DNA from: Lutjanus erythropterus
Taxonomy: Eukaryota; Chordata; Actinopteri; Lutjaniformes; Lutjanidae
NCBI GenBank assembly: GCA_020091685.1
Contig: CM034595.1
Span: forward strand, 24,165,564 to 24,229,563
Reading direction: 5' to 3'
DNA: 64,000 bases
In this document: positions 1 to 12,939 of the stretch, in pieces
Layout: each line of letters begins with the position of its first letter
Numbering within the stretch: the stretch's first letter is position 1
Program-made: the position numbers and the translations under genes
Notes under the pieces: generated by a model
The model's database searches: none
Seen by the model: only the letters and a program-made list of their open reading frames with translations
Told to the model about the DNA's origin: nothing

Positions 1-47
1 CACCAGGGAACTACAAAAAAGAAGTGTCTGGATAACAACCTAGAGCC

Positions 48-329
48 CTATTGTGGTGGTTGAATCAGGAGCCTTTCACTGGCAGAGCTTAGTGAGCGGG
101 AAGGACTGGAGACCAGAATGAGGGAGCTGAGGAAGGCCAGATCTGTTTTAGTTGCTGTTAAGTGGCCAAGTGTGAGAGTTTTGAATTTGATGGGTGCAGT
201 GACTGGAAGCCAGTGGAGGGATCTGAACAGTGGGGTGACATTTGCTGTTTTGGGCAGGTTGAAAACCAGATGTGCCGCTGCATTGTGGATCACCTGCAGA
301 GGTTTGAATGTAGAAGTTGCAGTTGTCAA
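48..329 (-). mobile_element. LINE reverse-transcriptase 3' fragment (degenerate)
   Basis: The minus-strand translation reads like the C-terminal end of a non-LTR retrotransposon polymerase, with IHNAAAHLVFNLPKTANVTP followed by LHWLPVTAPIKFKTLTL. The pattern QNAAARL...HVTPL..LHWLPV..RI.FK is typical of L2/CR1/Rex1-type elements in fish. Only about 90 residues are present, with no endonuclease or YADD core, so this is a dead 5'-truncated copy, and the window edge may cut it. The clade cannot be fixed by eye. Confidence 0.7.
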
Positions 330-2330
330 TGTATATAGATATTACGAGAGCACATCCACACTCCCTCAACCTCTACGCAACGTTCTTGCTTCTATGCCAT
401 GTCAACTAGCTTTGACGGCACATCAAAACATAACGCTAGAGGGGCACCTCCAGAATTTATGCCAGAAGGATACCTACAGAATGAAGTACAGGGACACAGA
501 CCAAGCTGCTGTATTTGATGCACTGAAAGTGAGAACAGACGGCCTGTCTCGTATGTATGTCCATGTTTTGTCCTGTGTAAAGAGCTGCCGGGACATGTCC
601 AGTAATACTGTCCTTTATGTTGTTTTGTGTACATAAACACAAGACAGATCTTTCTGATTGACAATAACAGTATATCAGATGCCTTGAAAGTTTAAAAGAT
701 CAAGTGTAAACAGCTAAAAAAGTTTGCTTGTGCTAAATTTACTCAGAGATGTGACATGTCAGGACTGTCAGAACAATAGCTACAGCACCTACTGTTTTGG
801 TGTCAGACTATCAAACAGACACAAATAAACACAGCAGAGAGGACAGGACACAAAAAATGATCTAGTCTTCTGTCACAATGCAGAAAGATCAGTTTTCTGA
901 AACCTAAAACACCTGGTAATAATACCACTGTGTACCATTTGCCAATTCTATTTTCACAAACAATTGGAGCATGCACTGACTATTTACATGGTTGCATTAT
1001 TTGTAAAGTTTCACACCTTTTTGGGTCGAATGTGTGTCACTATCCAGCTCCTAACACACTTACACATGCGTGCACCCCTGAAGGGGAAATTGGTTCTGTG
1101 CACTTCTTAATGTGATGTTTGATGTGACTTTACAGATATTCCTGATGATTTTTGTCAGATCTTTGCCCTTTATTATAAAGATGAAAACCTGCATTATTAA
1201 ATTTGGATTTCAATTTGGACCAAATTGACACTCGTGGCCAGGCTTCTAAAATTAACATCATTGTTATGCAGAGTAACTTGACATGAAGAACCTCAACACT
1301 AAAAATGAAGGTAGCATCACCTTTGAGGACTACAGCGCTAATTTTGTGTTGGAATGAATCACGCTTCTGTCATCTTTCTTCCTGTCAACTCTGCTGCTAA
1401 AACAAAACAAAAATGTCTTGTCCTGTTTATTTGTTTGTTTCTCTGGAAACAGAATTCACCTCCTGTCTGCTCTGGTTTTATGAAACTTGCTTTTTATCTG
1501 GCTGTTGAAGACGGAGGTCACCGACTTCAACACAGCTAAGCTCTCCATTTATGAACCTTTTTTTTTTCCTCCCAAGGCTTACATAAATTGTTCAATTCAA
1601 AAATCACATTACTCGTTCTTCTCTCCTTCTGCTCATTGACCTTTTTTTTTCTAAGAGGTTTAAAGAGATTTGAGCCTTTTCACAGGATTTGAAAGGCATT
1701 TAAATTCTTATCACAAAACTGTACCAGTTGTAACAGCTTCACCTGGTTGGATGGTCATTTGACAAGATTTCAGTTGCTTATGTGAGAGTATACAGTCTCA
1801 CATCACAGACACTTGGGATGCAAACGAACATGAATACATTATTCAGATATAAACAGATAATGCGCTCTGAACAGCATCCAAATATTTACAGTGATATTCA
1901 CCGCCGGCCTCTTTCCCATACTGATCTGTCGGCAGATTGACAGAATTTGCTAAATAGACCTTTTTCACAGCAGCCATTTTAACACGGTAACCATAATATT
2001 GTTAACACAGGCGTTATCAATGAGACTAATTAAGGTTCAGGTCAAACTGAGTCAGGATGCTATTGTGCATGTAGGCTCACTGGAAAGTAGAGGTCAAAAC
2101 TTATCATTTCTGAGATGCATCACGATGCAGACGTGGATGATTCTGCATTGATGCAGTGACAGAACATAACTGATTATAGCATAGATGTTCCGTTTTGATA
2201 TTCTGACCGCGGCTGGACAATGAAGTTCTAAAATTCAAAATAACTTCCTACTAGCAACTAAGGCCATAGCAATCAGCGCCATAGCAATGAGCATCCTAGC
2301 AATGTCATACTGAATTGTGGGAGAACGGAG
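330..2330. other. Intergenic, no gene recognised
   Basis: No open frame here resembles a known protein or shows convincing splice signals. The sequence is AT-rich with short homopolymer runs (for example a T run near 1558-1567). It is probably unique intergenic DNA between repeats. Confidence 0.5.
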
Positions 2331-2340
2331 GAAGCGCAAT

Positions 2341-2680
2341 ATGGAAGAGGGAGGTGAAAATCAAGAGCAAGTGATAAAAAACGCACCTAGTATTTTCAAA
2401 GCAGACCTCTGGGCACATTTCAGAATTTATGAACTTGGAAGCACGGAACAAGACACATGCTGTGTGTAAAGTCTGTCACACAAAAATCAAACACCTTGAA
2501 AATACCACTAACTTGAGAAACCACGTTAGGTGTCTTCACCCTGAGAGGCTAACACCTGGAACTGTTAAGAAAACAGCAGAGCAGAGCCAAGAACTGATGA
2601 GACGCTGTCAACTTTGCCACCCAAATCTGAGAAAGAGAAGAGAATCACCCAGTCTTTCCCTGTCGAATAAACACATTTAA
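2341..2680 (+). pseudogene. hAT transposase N-terminal remnant with BED zinc finger
   Basis: An ATG at 2341 opens a short frame (MEEGGENQEQVIKNAPSIFK...) that runs to WAHFRIYE and then hits a stop. A shifted frame from 2429 continues with NKTHAVCKVCHTKIKH, then TTNLRNHV and H.E. This Cys-x2-Cys...His pattern after WxHF is the BED zinc finger at the start of hAT-superfamily (ZBED-like) transposases. The frame change near 2430 and the early stop after about 83 residues show it is inactive. Sequence up to about 3422, ending in a CATCCCTA-type terminus, may be the deleted remainder of the same element; no matching left end was identified. Confidence 0.6.
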
Positions 2681-3429
2681 TTTATACTAGTCTATCAGTA
2701 AGAAAATACTCAGAATGCAGTTAAAATTGAACACAGTTTACTAACTGATAATGTTAAACACTGTCCAGAAAAAATACTGTCTTAAGAGCCATTTGAAGCT
2801 GTTAATCACAGTCTACAATCGCAGAATCATATTTTAAATGTGCCGTGCAATACAAACATTGCACATTAACCTACAAAACACGACCACATCACACTAAATG
2901 CTTCGCCTTTTCAGATGGAAAAGGATCACAATGTCTGGGGTTAAACAACATTGTTTATCTGGGGCTGATATTAGCTGCCAGCCTGCTACACAGTGTGGCT
3001 ATTATTAGCAAAGCTAGCGGCAGCAGCTGCTCTGTCTGTAGGTTAATGTCCATGTCTGTGCTTAATGTGGTCACACATCACTCCAGTTGAGTGGTTATGT
3101 ATCAGATTATTCTCTCACAGCCTACATTCAACTGTATTTCCATTTTCTATATCAAAGCACTGCAACAAGGCGCTGATTTTACGAGCTGTCATCTGTCCAG
3201 TTTTGCTGCTTAAAAACATCTGGGATTGGGTGGGACATCAGGGCATATGCACTGGACGATGTAGCAGCAGCCCCAACTAGTGGCCGGCGGTTGCATAACA
3301 CCTCAAAGGAAAGCGTTAACTGGCATTGTACATGAATAAACTATTGATAAATAGTTAAACCGACTAGTATTTCTGGTGCTGACTAGCGAGGGTGGCGACA
3401 TTTAATCTTGTTCATCCCTAGTCTGTGGT

Positions 3430-3480
3430 AAGGCTGCAACTAACAATTATTTTCATCACAGGTTTGTTCTGTAAAATGGT
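3430..3480 (+). repeat. Fragment of a common fish interspersed repeat
   Basis: The stretch beginning GGCTGCAACTAACAATTATT matches my memory of a repeat end common in spiny-rayed fish, usually followed by alternating ATTAATCG motifs. Only the end is present here. The assignment rests on memory alone. Confidence 0.35.
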
Positions 3481-4580
3481 GAAAAATGTTGCTACATTCA
3501 CAAAGATTCACTCTCTGCTGAACATTAGAAAAGTATGCAGTTAAAACAACTCAAGAGCTAACAGAACAATGACGGAGTGTCAGGGAGAAGAAAACATTTG
3601 AAAAAAGAGTCTATTTAGTAGCCCATGTATGATTGTTAAAGACTAAAAAAAAAAGATATCTATATATACATATTATAGATAGAGAAGTGTATACAAGGTT
3701 ACTAGCAGGAAAACTCATCTTTGATGTAACAGTCACAGGAAATAATCTGGAAATAATTCATCCAAATCTCTAATTTTACACAAACGTCCTCCTGTTATTG
3801 TGTTCATGATTTATGTTAATTGTCTTGTACAGTCCATCAGTTGTTCTGTGCGGCTATTGTGGAAATATCCATAAAATATGTAATTCAGTCAGGGGCCATC
3901 AGTTTACACAATGATAGAAAAGGGGCCTCTTGAGGAGAAAGGTGCAGTAAACAATAGCTGCTCTGTCCTTGTCTTGTATTGTGGATGGCTAAATTTATAC
4001 ATATAAAAATTATTTAAAAGCTGTAGAGAATGGCTGAGTAAAGATAACACACCCAAATACAAAGACTGTATTTTCATGAAAAAAACAGATTCAGATATTG
4101 GCTTTGTAATACACCCCAACATCAATGCATTAAGAGTCACACAACATACTCTGCTATACTGTTGGTTTTTAATTGCCTTATTTTACATAAGCTAATGCAG
4201 GTCCTGTCACTGGAGCAATGTCCTGAAGAGACTTCTTTTTTTTTTTTTTTTACAACAACATAAATTTTATATTAAAATATTCACAGGATCCACAAAAGCT
4301 TTTCAGTCTTTTATATTGTAATGAACCACTATAATGGAAAATACTGTCTATATTTATCCCACACTAAGCCTACAGCATGCTTGTAAGATTTTCAAGATAG
4401 GGATACTTACCAAAAACCCTCTGGGTGACTTCTTTTTTTTTTTGTACGTACAAGTCAATGTGAGTGCTGCACAGCGGAGTCCTTCTGGGTGATAATACGA
4501 AGCATTGTAGCAGCAAATGATGAAAACGAGGCACAAAAATATCAGATGATCCTCATGCTCTTCAGCAGATCCTGAACTGA

Positions 4581-5913
4581 CAGTAACACTTTATAATAAC
4601 AATCATTAATATATCGTAACTTGATAGTTAATTACACTTTAATTAATAGTTATTTTACTGTAAACAAATATTCAAATAATGTGTATATATACTTTATAAG
4701 TTTTATAAACAACAGATGCAACTTTATAAGAATGAGCCAAGTAATGTTTATATATGCATTACACAATAGTTATTAACCATTTACTGAGTTTTATAAAGAC
4801 CAGTTCCAACTTTATAATACCTATCCAGATCATATTAACAGATATGTTGATGACATGCCAACTCATCAAATATGGCCACTGTATCAGTGGCCCAGTGCTT
4901 TAAACTGTGACACAGTAGGTGCCCTTCCAGTATCATTTTAGCATGTGTACGCTCCCCAGCCAGGTTAGCAATAGTAAAATATAACTTTCAAAATAAAGGC
5001 ATAGAACTATGTTGGTTTGAGAAACAAAACTACATGGACAGGTTGAGGAAAAGACAAGTGACTAGCTGCACAGCAGACATTTTACATGTTAGAGCAGGAA
5101 TCTCACAAGTGTATTAATGATTGCTGCATTTCACTTAGGGTAAGTGGCAGCGACAGGCTTACCTGACCTTAACTTACCTTAACCTTAAATTACGTTACAT
5201 AGGTCATGTTACATAACTTTACACACATGGCTTATGTTGTAAAAAAGTCACAGTTCGGTTAGATTACGGCACAGAAAGTACTATGGTTAGGGTTTGGTTT
5301 GGGAAAAGACCACGGACTGTGTTAAAATGACTACATTTACATATATCACGAGACAGTGGTGATGTCACTCGTATGACAGCATAACTCACATGATATGCAT
5401 AGTTTACCTTGTAAAATGGTTGCAATTATGTTAGGTTTAGGAACAAAAACTACTTGCCATATTGGTTTGGCAACAGAGCCACAAGACTTCCTCGCTCCTT
5501 GTACATCTCCTGTCATGTTTACTATGTCCACCAGGGGGCACCACTGAATGACAAACATATCAGCCGGAATAAGGTGCTTGCACTTCCAAAATACATGTTT
5601 TTCTGATGATGGTAGGCTGGGAAAAGATCTTTCTATTCAAATGAGTACGTTAGGTAAGTTCACATACATAATGTAACATATGTAGGTCATTAACACCAAT
5701 TGCAACTTTACAGTAGCCATCTAAGTAATATTTATACAGTAATTATTAGACATGAACAATGTCTTACAAATGTCTGGTCCATCAGAGTTTACAAATCATT
5801 TGGTAATCATTAAATACTTAATATTTTTGTTAACAATGAAATATCTATTAACTGAAGTTTAACTGACAATTAATTTACCATTTATTAATGCTGGTTATTT
5901 TAAAGTGTTACCT
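4581..5913. repeat. Terminal-inverted-repeat element (TAACACTTTATAATAAC family)
   Basis: The left end has TAACACTTTATAATAAC at 4584-4600. The right end has GTTATTTTAAAGTGTTACC at about 5893-5912, its near-perfect inverse. The interior is AT-rich, lacks an open frame, and holds another repeat-like block (5030-5570, GGTTTAGGAACAAAAACTAC type). This fits a non-autonomous DNA transposon of about 1.3 kb with a nested insertion. Related termini occur at 25760 (GGTAACACGTTATAATAATC) and 62203 (GGGTAACACTTTATTTTAA). Confidence 0.6.
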
Positions 5914-7385
5914 AATACACTGTTCACAGAATTCAAGACATACCACTTTGTGTTGCTGCTGAGGTAGAGCTCTGTAGTGTTTATAAAGTCTTTATGAAGT
6001 CTTCATGAAGTCTTCAGATTGCAGCTGGAAACTTCAAACATTTTAAGGTAACACTAAGCCCAGAAAAAAAAATACAGTTCAGACAAAAGTTTAAAGTTGG
6101 TTAAGCTTTCATCCCGCAGGGCAGTGCACCTCAACTACTGACTGTCAAGGAGCTCGGCTGGAGTCGCTGAGTCTCCCGCTATTGTGTCAAAGGTCAGTTT
6201 AAGCAGGAGTGCATCAGAAACATGTCTTCACACCAGCTCTGTGACTGCACAGAGTCTAAAAATGCCACATCGGGTTAGCCTTGAAAATGAGGCTCCTTTC
6301 TTCCTGCATCTTTTTTCCAACTAAAAGGAGGCAAAACATCTGTGATACAGAAAGACTGTTCAGTCAAGCCTTGTTTTGGTGCTAATTAGTCCAATTAGCC
6401 TTCCCCATCTCACACAGTTTTAAACAAAGACGAGCAGCAGCTCTGCTCAGCTTAACCAGCCCCGCAGTTTGATGTGTGGTAGCGCTGGAAAGCTGCACAA
6501 GCCTCTAGTTACAGACACAGACGCAGGCTACTTTAAACAGTTCCAGGGCATCCTTGCTTCACAGGATAAAACTGCACCATGCCACATCTTTTGAAATATT
6601 CTGCATATGTCCCTTTAGCAAGATTTTAGCACAGAAACATGGCTCTGTGCAGTAGGAGTCAGACTGCAGTGTGGAGGTAAAATTCCCACAGCCATAATAT
6701 CATGGTTAGCAGTGCTGAAGGGCACGTTCCATATTGGTTGCGTGTGCTGCGTGATAACAGATTTCATAAGGACGTGTAAATGAACCAGTTAGACACAGTT
6801 GAACAGAGAAGTACAAGGGAATTAGTTATTCTGAGCATAAGAAGAATAATTAATCATTCCTCAACAACAGCCTCTTTACAGAGGCAGTTTATCATCGTGA
6901 ATCAACCCACATCTTCTCTCCATTATTCCTCTTTTACAAATACAAATTATACAAATGACTGTTTGCAAATTATATAATTAGGTGCAGTAAGACACTGCTG
7001 ATATGCGTCTGTTGTCACAACAGTATTTCTACCTTCTGAAGGCAGAGAGAACAACAAGAGAGAGCAACATTTGAATTTTTCAAATATTTCCTGCTTGGGG
7101 CAGAGCAGCAGTAATAATTCACCAGTTTTTGCAGCAGAAAACAAGATTTCTGCAGTGGTTTCATTGAAACCCAATGTTTTATGTCCCAAGAGGAAATTAT
7201 ACATTCAGATGTTTTTATTTTCTTCCTATAGACTTGTGAAAGCATTCTGAGGGTCCATATAAAAACTACAACATTTTTGCAAAGATAAAAGTGCTCATCA
7301 AAATCCAAAACCAAGAGTCTGTTCAGCTCTGTGGCAGTTTCTTTTGTTCTTTCTTTCTGTTTTAATCAAGGGTGCAGATCTCATT
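5914..7385. other. Intergenic; no gene, one possibly constrained block
   Basis: No protein-coding similarity is seen. The segment 6100-6560 is less AT-rich, repeat-free and contains paired homeodomain-like cores (CTAATTAGTCCAATTAG near 6380-6400). It could be a conserved non-coding element, but the sequence alone cannot show conservation. Confidence 0.35.
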
Positions 7386-7560
7386 ACAACTTAGGAGTGA
7401 CAGTGGTGTACTAAAACACCAAAGTCACACAACAACACGAACTAACTGACTGAGACAACTGAAATGACTGTTTTTTTAATGGAGTTTGGTGGCTTTTAGG
7501 AAAGCAATATTGTGGCTGTTTCTGGTTAAACAAAAAGGATCTTACTCTTTAACAAAACGG
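7386..7560. repeat. Half copy of the fold-back repeat family
   Basis: The stretch around 7405-7450 (AACACCAAAGTCACACAACA, then ACGAACTAACTGACTGAG) matches the internal arm of the fold-back elements at 8325, 23386 and 58679. The neighbouring GGAGTTTGGTGGCTTT block also recurs inverted in those copies. The outer terminal repeats are absent, so this is a fragment. Confidence 0.55.
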
Positions 7561-8324
7561 TCTATCTCTGCAGGGATCCCTTCCATAATGTTGCAACGCA
7601 CATTAAAAAACAAAACAAAACACAAAATCTAAGCCTGTTAGTGACAAAAAAAAGTCACAGTCAGCAGTTTTCCTCAAGGATGCTGGTGCTTGACCCCTTC
7701 AACCCTCAGGATCTTCACCCAAGGTTTTAATTATTGAAAAACGGAATGGTTTAAAGCCACAATGTGTCGACATTTAATGTCATTATAGCATATTTATACA
7801 AAGTCTTTGTTTGTACAAATATGAGACAATCCCATGAGAATGATAGTGCATGCAATGCTTTCAGCTTCTCACTGTCCTCAGGTTGGTTTTGTAAAACTAG
7901 GACTAACTAGCTCTACCCAGCAGTACAAGAACAATGCTGCTCCTTAATCATGTCCTCTACAACATACATGGATCACCAGAGAGGATACTGACTTTACCTG
8001 TGACATACCATAAGTTTTTCAGAACAATGTGTACAAGTGTATTTAGCTGTCAAGTACATATTTAATACTCTTTTATGGAGGTTTATTTTCAAAACGAGTC
8101 AGCCAAACACAGAGGTTTCTACCAACTAATGGAGTTCACAATAAATACCTAGCTAGCTGGGATAAAAAATGCTTTTCAGCTGGAAAAGTCGACACTGTAA
8201 ACTGCAGCCAGTGTAAGAATGGAAAGCTTGACAGGCATAGCAACAGTAATACTGGTAGGCTTAGCAAACAGTCAATTAATGGGTAAGTTGGATTTAATTA
8301 AATTTTACATGAGTACACAAACTT

Positions 8325-8790
8325 GGAGGGATAGTTTGTATTGTCTGATGTGGGGTTGTATGAGGCACTAATCGATAGTCAGTGCATTAACTACAGTAGA
8401 TGGCGGTCGGCACAACCCCAGTAATGACAACCAGAGAGGAGTACCAGCACAGAAGAACTGCTGTGGACGGGGTCGGCAACAGAAGGTATTTTAGCCACTT
8501 AAAAAAGACCCACCTAAAAAACAGCATCAGTTTAAGCGTATGAAATATTTTATCCTATATTTAGAATACTATACCTTGGAAAAACAAATTTACATCGCAG
8601 AATGCAGGAGCTGCAGGACAACCACTGCACTGATCTGTTAGTTTGTTTGTGTTATTGTGTGACTTTGGTGTTTTACAAAGTAAGTTCAGAATCACAAAGT
8701 CACACAATAACACTAACAAACTAACAGACCGAGGCAGTGGTAGACCAACACCTGTTCTGAGAGGTACAATTAGTATTTTTCTTTATTTTT
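8325..8790. repeat. Fold-back miniature element, copy 1
   Basis: It starts AGGGATAGTTTGTATTGTCT and shares GTTGTATGAGGCACTAATCG and ATAGTCAGTGCATTAACTAC with the copies at 23386 and 58679. Its centre is a hairpin: 8638-8667 and 8695-8724 are 30-base inverse arms with one mismatch, separated by 27 bases. The right outer terminus seen in the other copies is missing, so this copy is truncated. Confidence 0.65.
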
Positions 8791-9234
8791 CTAGTCTGCT
8801 TCATTCATTCATTACTACTTTATCTAATGTAGGTTTGTGAAAGTTATAATCTATGGTCTCGATCATGGCTCTGAAACATCAGCAGCCTGACAAAACTGTG
8901 TGTTGATAAATTAATGGCGCTGTCTGTGGTGCTTCAGTGTTTTACCTCACTCTCATCACGCTCATCATCATCATTTTTGGCCACAGTAAGTAGATGTTTA
9001 CAACAAAAAAGCTCTAACAACCAACTTTACACTGCCCACCCAGCACCAAACAGTAGCTGGACAAAGTAAAGTAAAAGCAATGAGCTTTTATTAATGATTA
9101 CGCAACATTTAGCAACTAAACTTGCATGTGAATGTTGGACTATCATTTGGTTAGAGGCCAGAGACGAGAAACAATTGCTGTTGCTCTCTGTCTCCTGGGG
9201 TGTAAATAGGCCACAGTTTGGTAACTTTTCACCT

Positions 9235-9830
9235 TATTTATTTATTTATTTATTTACTTTTTTTTAACCGGGAAAGTCATTAAGAACAAATTCTTATTTA
9301 CAATGACAGCCTGACAAAAAGCAAGAGCCTCTGGAGGAAAAGGGGACGGGGACTAAAAGGGGTATCAACAGATAAAAGACAGCAACACACACAATGCGCA
9401 TTACGTAAAACACAGCCACGGGCAGATGGCTAACAGACAGCAGCATCAGGTAGTACAGCAACAACAAAACACATGCTGCAAGACACACAATGCAATGCAA
9501 CAACAGCGAGAACAAAACAAGTAAAGCAACAAATAAACAAACAGACAAGCAACAAATAGCAAGACAGACTGGCAGAGCAATAACAATGGCAGCAAAAAGA
9601 ATAGGGAGCATGCAATGGGCAAACAGAGAGCAGCCGACAGACAGAAGTTTTAAAAATGCTACGGGGTCAAGAAACAGTTGCATGTACCAGTGAGAACGTC
9701 CAAAATAAAGTTTTTGAAAACTGACTTGGGGATGAAATCCTCCAGTTTTAGTGTTTTTTGCAGGTTGTTCCAGTCCTTGGCTGCAGCAGCCTGGAATGAC
9801 CACTGTCCAAGTACCGTATTTGTATCAGCT
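9235..9830 (-). mobile_element. LINE 3' end with ATTT-type tail, minus orientation
   Basis: Read on the minus strand, the block runs from SRGWNN-like coding remains (the CAGCCTGGAATGACCACTG region near 9785-9805 inverted) through an untranslated segment. It ends with the inverse of GAACAAATTCTTATTTACAA and a short tail of AAATA units (9235-9258 on plus). This 3' end is common to many 5'-truncated fish LINE copies. A 169-residue minus-strand open frame at 9294-9803 is low-complexity and not a real protein. Confidence 0.6.
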
Positions 9831-10361
9831 TACAAGGTGATAATATGTAAATATTGTGTTCACAGCTTGTTTCTGCTGCCTCCAAGTAGCCCAAAATCAG
9901 TTATTACAGTAAGTACTTTGAGGTATCTACAGTATATATAAGGCTGTGATGGGCAGCCAGCAGATGTTCAGGGTCTCATGCTCTTACAGTCCTTCAGTGA
10001 ATCTCTTATAACCACACAGCTCACATAGTAAAGAGATTATTTAATGGATTTTACATCCATGTATTGGTTGCTGTGGTACCAAATGCCTTTTTTCTGCCTC
10101 ATACTGTAAATGTGATTCATGTTCACTGTTGGCTAACTGACACACGGGCTACTGTAGCTGCTGAGAAATTAACATCCCTCTGCCTTCTCTCACATGCTTT
10201 ATAATTGCAGAGCAAACCTCTCAGAGGAGCGCCACAGAAATCGAACCATAGCGACCTTCTGCCAGTGATCAAAGCCTACCTCAACCAGCCCCCCCTCTCC
10301 CCTCCCCAACACCCGCCGCACCCCAGCCCCGACCCAAGAGACGAAACGAGAGAGTGAGAGA

Positions 10362-10390
10362 CGGAGGGAGGGAGGGAGGGAGGGAGGGAG
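10362..10390 (+). repeat. (GGGA)n microsatellite
   Basis: About seven tandem GGGA units are directly visible. Confidence 0.9.
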
Positions 10391-11859
10391 TGAATCCGCA
10401 CAAACCATCTCACGTCTCAGCAAGAGCTACCTGCTTTACATATGAAACACACCTTTCTCCCTTTAATTCCCATGAAATCGCGCAGGAAGCGGTTATTGCA
10501 AAGGGGGGACGAGGAGGAAGTGATGTGGAACGGCTAGAGGGGCCATTACAGAGAATCCCTCATTACACCCTGGTCACAGCTTTGGAGTATTACCCCTGTG
10601 AAAACACACTCTCACCCGTGGGGGGATAAGTCAAAGAGAGTAGATTGTCTCATCTCATTTCTTCTCTTTGTGCCTGGTCTCTAGACAGGTACGGCAGGGT
10701 TAAACTTATCAACATATGCAGCTGTAGCTCGCTGTAGAGCCAGCAGACAGGCTGGTTTAGATCTCTCTGAGCCGTAAGTGAGTCTGAAGAATTGTCTGCT
10801 GTACCTTTATATTCCTGTCTTTGATTGGAAAACGAGATGGATCCTCTCAACACATCTCAGTCTCTGTGATCAATCAATCAATTAATCAACTCACCTGCTT
10901 TTATAGAGGGTGGCTCATTTGCAGCAACTGTGTCTTAACCGCTGGAGAGGACTGTGAAGTCATCGAGCCTGATGAGAAAAAGGGAGATTTTCTTAAGTTG
11001 TCTTCTGGCGTTGCAGAGAAATATGAGTTGTTTGGTAAGACATCAGAGAGGAAAAACATCCTGACTCATCCATCACATACATGAGGATCCATTAAGCCAA
11101 GTTTCTCCATTCATTAGGAGATGCAGTTTACAGTACAGGCAGTTTGCAGGAATACTGACTAATGCAAAAAAAATAATGGATTATAAAATACAGACTACAT
11201 CAACGTCACAACAAGTAAGAAAAACACATTTAGTGAATACCAGGGGCATTTCTAGAGAGGGGCCCTGGCCACTCCTAAAATCTGATTGGCCACCCCAAGT
11301 GTGGCATCCCATTATTCTTAAGTATGATTGGCTATCTGTCCAGTGAGAGGTGGGACCTTAGTTTGAGCCAACTGTTTGACAAGTATTTTAAAATATGCAT
11401 TGTTAATATATTGATCCTTTTACAACACAGGGTTCTATAATGAGATGTTACTGTACCCTTCTTACCCTTCTGCTTCTCACAAAAACACAATATGCAGCAA
11501 ATGGTGAATAAATAACACACCACTGAAGATAACTATAAGAGAACTATTTTTCATGATGAAATGAGCGAGTCTCAGCCTGAGGACACAAAGACGGTACAAT
11601 TTCTCTGTGAGGACTTAAAGAATAAAGTATGGAAGCTGTATATTATATTTGTACATTTTCATGGTGCCACTCTGTTGTGTTCTGACTGGCAGGACTACTT
11701 TCATTTTAAATTAAAAAAATAAACACAGAGGAATGACAAGATACTGTAATGTTAATACTGCAATTAAAGTGGATATGAGAGATGGTAAATTAATACTATT
11801 CCTAACTAATACTATTGTGAGTAAAATATATCTACTATTCAATGAGAATATATCCTCGC

Positions 11860-11958
11860 TCCCCCTCAGGGTGAATTGTGGCTTTGATGATCTGGTCCCA
11901 TCACAGCCACAGGGAGCCACTGGTGAGGGGCAAAAGAGCCGCGGGTTGCTGACCCCTG
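11860..11958. repeat. hAT-type terminal remnant
   Basis: The segment ends with GAGCCGCGGGTTGCTGACCC and CTG at 11956-11958. This resembles the inverted terminus CAGGGGTCGGCAACC of hAT/Charlie-like elements that contain the GAGCCGC...TTGC motif. The opposite end was not located. Confidence 0.4.
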
Positions 11959-12045
11959 ATTTACGATAAGGTGACCAGATTTCTGAAACAAAAAACAAAA
12001 AAGGTTTTTCTAGTTTAGAGATCAAGTTATCAGTAAATTTTATGT

Positions 12046-12125
12046 GCGTACTGGTAGCTCAGTTGGAAAAGTGAGTGGCCCAAATACAGAGGCTGTCAGT
12101 CCTCAGCAGCAGAGGAAGAGGCAGA
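12046..12125 (+). mobile_element. tRNA-derived SINE remnant
   Basis: CTGGTAGCTCAGTTGGAAAA at about 12050-12069 is a tRNA-type A box (TAGCTCAGTTGG). It is followed by CCCAAATACAGAGGCTGTCA and GTCCTCAGCAGC, an order known from fish tRNA-derived SINEs. The B box (GGTTCGATTCC type) is eroded and no tRNA cloverleaf can be drawn, so this is not a functional tRNA gene. Confidence 0.5.
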
Positions 12126-12939
12126 AAAGCAGGACAATTCTGAGTTTATGTATTTTGACCATAGTAACTCTTAAACTAAAACTATAAACTTTGGTGAAGG
12201 CCAACAGGTAAAATAGGGTACAGTGAACACAGTGTCAGAAAATCATAGTTTGAAATATCATGGTGAGTGAAGCGATGCTAAACTAGAGACACAGAGAAAA
12301 CAGTCAAATGGTCCAATTTAGTTTACTTAATTATCAACACACACAAGCAAGAGAAGACAGACAACCAACACAAGCACAGTGACTCTCTTTGTGTCCCTCT
12401 AGATATTAGACAAAGTGCATGCCTCATTCTTGTATTTTATCTCAAAAAACGTTGTTTGGAGTAATACTTTTGCAGACTCTGTGATCATATTGTTACCTTT
12501 CCTCCTCTATGTCCTTTCCTCCTCTTCATGTCCAGTCTTCCTCTCCTCTCTCCTCTCCACCTGTCTTGAAAAGACGTTTATGGTGATGTTGTGGTTTCAC
12601 TTGACCCTTGTTAGTTTCTGGTCCGGTTTCCCACCGCTAAAACTACCGCGAGGAAGTACTAAGTAGAATAAGAGGAGTGTTATGAAGCTGCTATAGCGAG
12701 CAGCCCCCTCTGTTGGCCGAAAAAAGCACAACGCGATCAATACATGAGCTGGTAAACTCTGCTGGCCGGTCTGTCATGCCACATTAAATATTATTTCACT
12801 CTGCGGCCTGCTTTTACACACGGTGAAAAATAGGCACATTTCAAGGCTGGACAGCTTCAGCCAACGACCTGACACCAGCGGGACTGTTTTCTTTTTTTTT
12901 AAGGTAAAGTTTATTTGTTGATTGTAAATATTAATATGT

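Larger units (their letters stand above)
9831..12045. other. Intergenic; simple repeat and transposon scraps only
   Basis: No gene is recognised. A GGGA microsatellite lies at 10362-10390. The 10180-10630 stretch is GC-richer than its surroundings and repeat-free, but it has no coding similarity. Around 11230-11340 is a GGGGCCCTGGCCACTCC-type repeat scrap. Confidence 0.45.

Noticed and set aside
118-636. Plus-strand open frame of 172 residues
   Set aside because: It lies over the antisense of the LINE fragment and then non-coding DNA; no domain is seen.
5160-5200. Telomere-like TTACCTTAACCTTAAA near 5170
   Set aside because: The units are irregular and few; this is repeat debris inside the 4581-5913 element.
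9294-9803. Minus-strand open frame of 169 residues, Leu/Val/Cys-rich
   Set aside because: It is the untranslated 3' part of a LINE copy read through; the hydrophobic look comes from TTG/CTG-rich repeats, not from a membrane protein.
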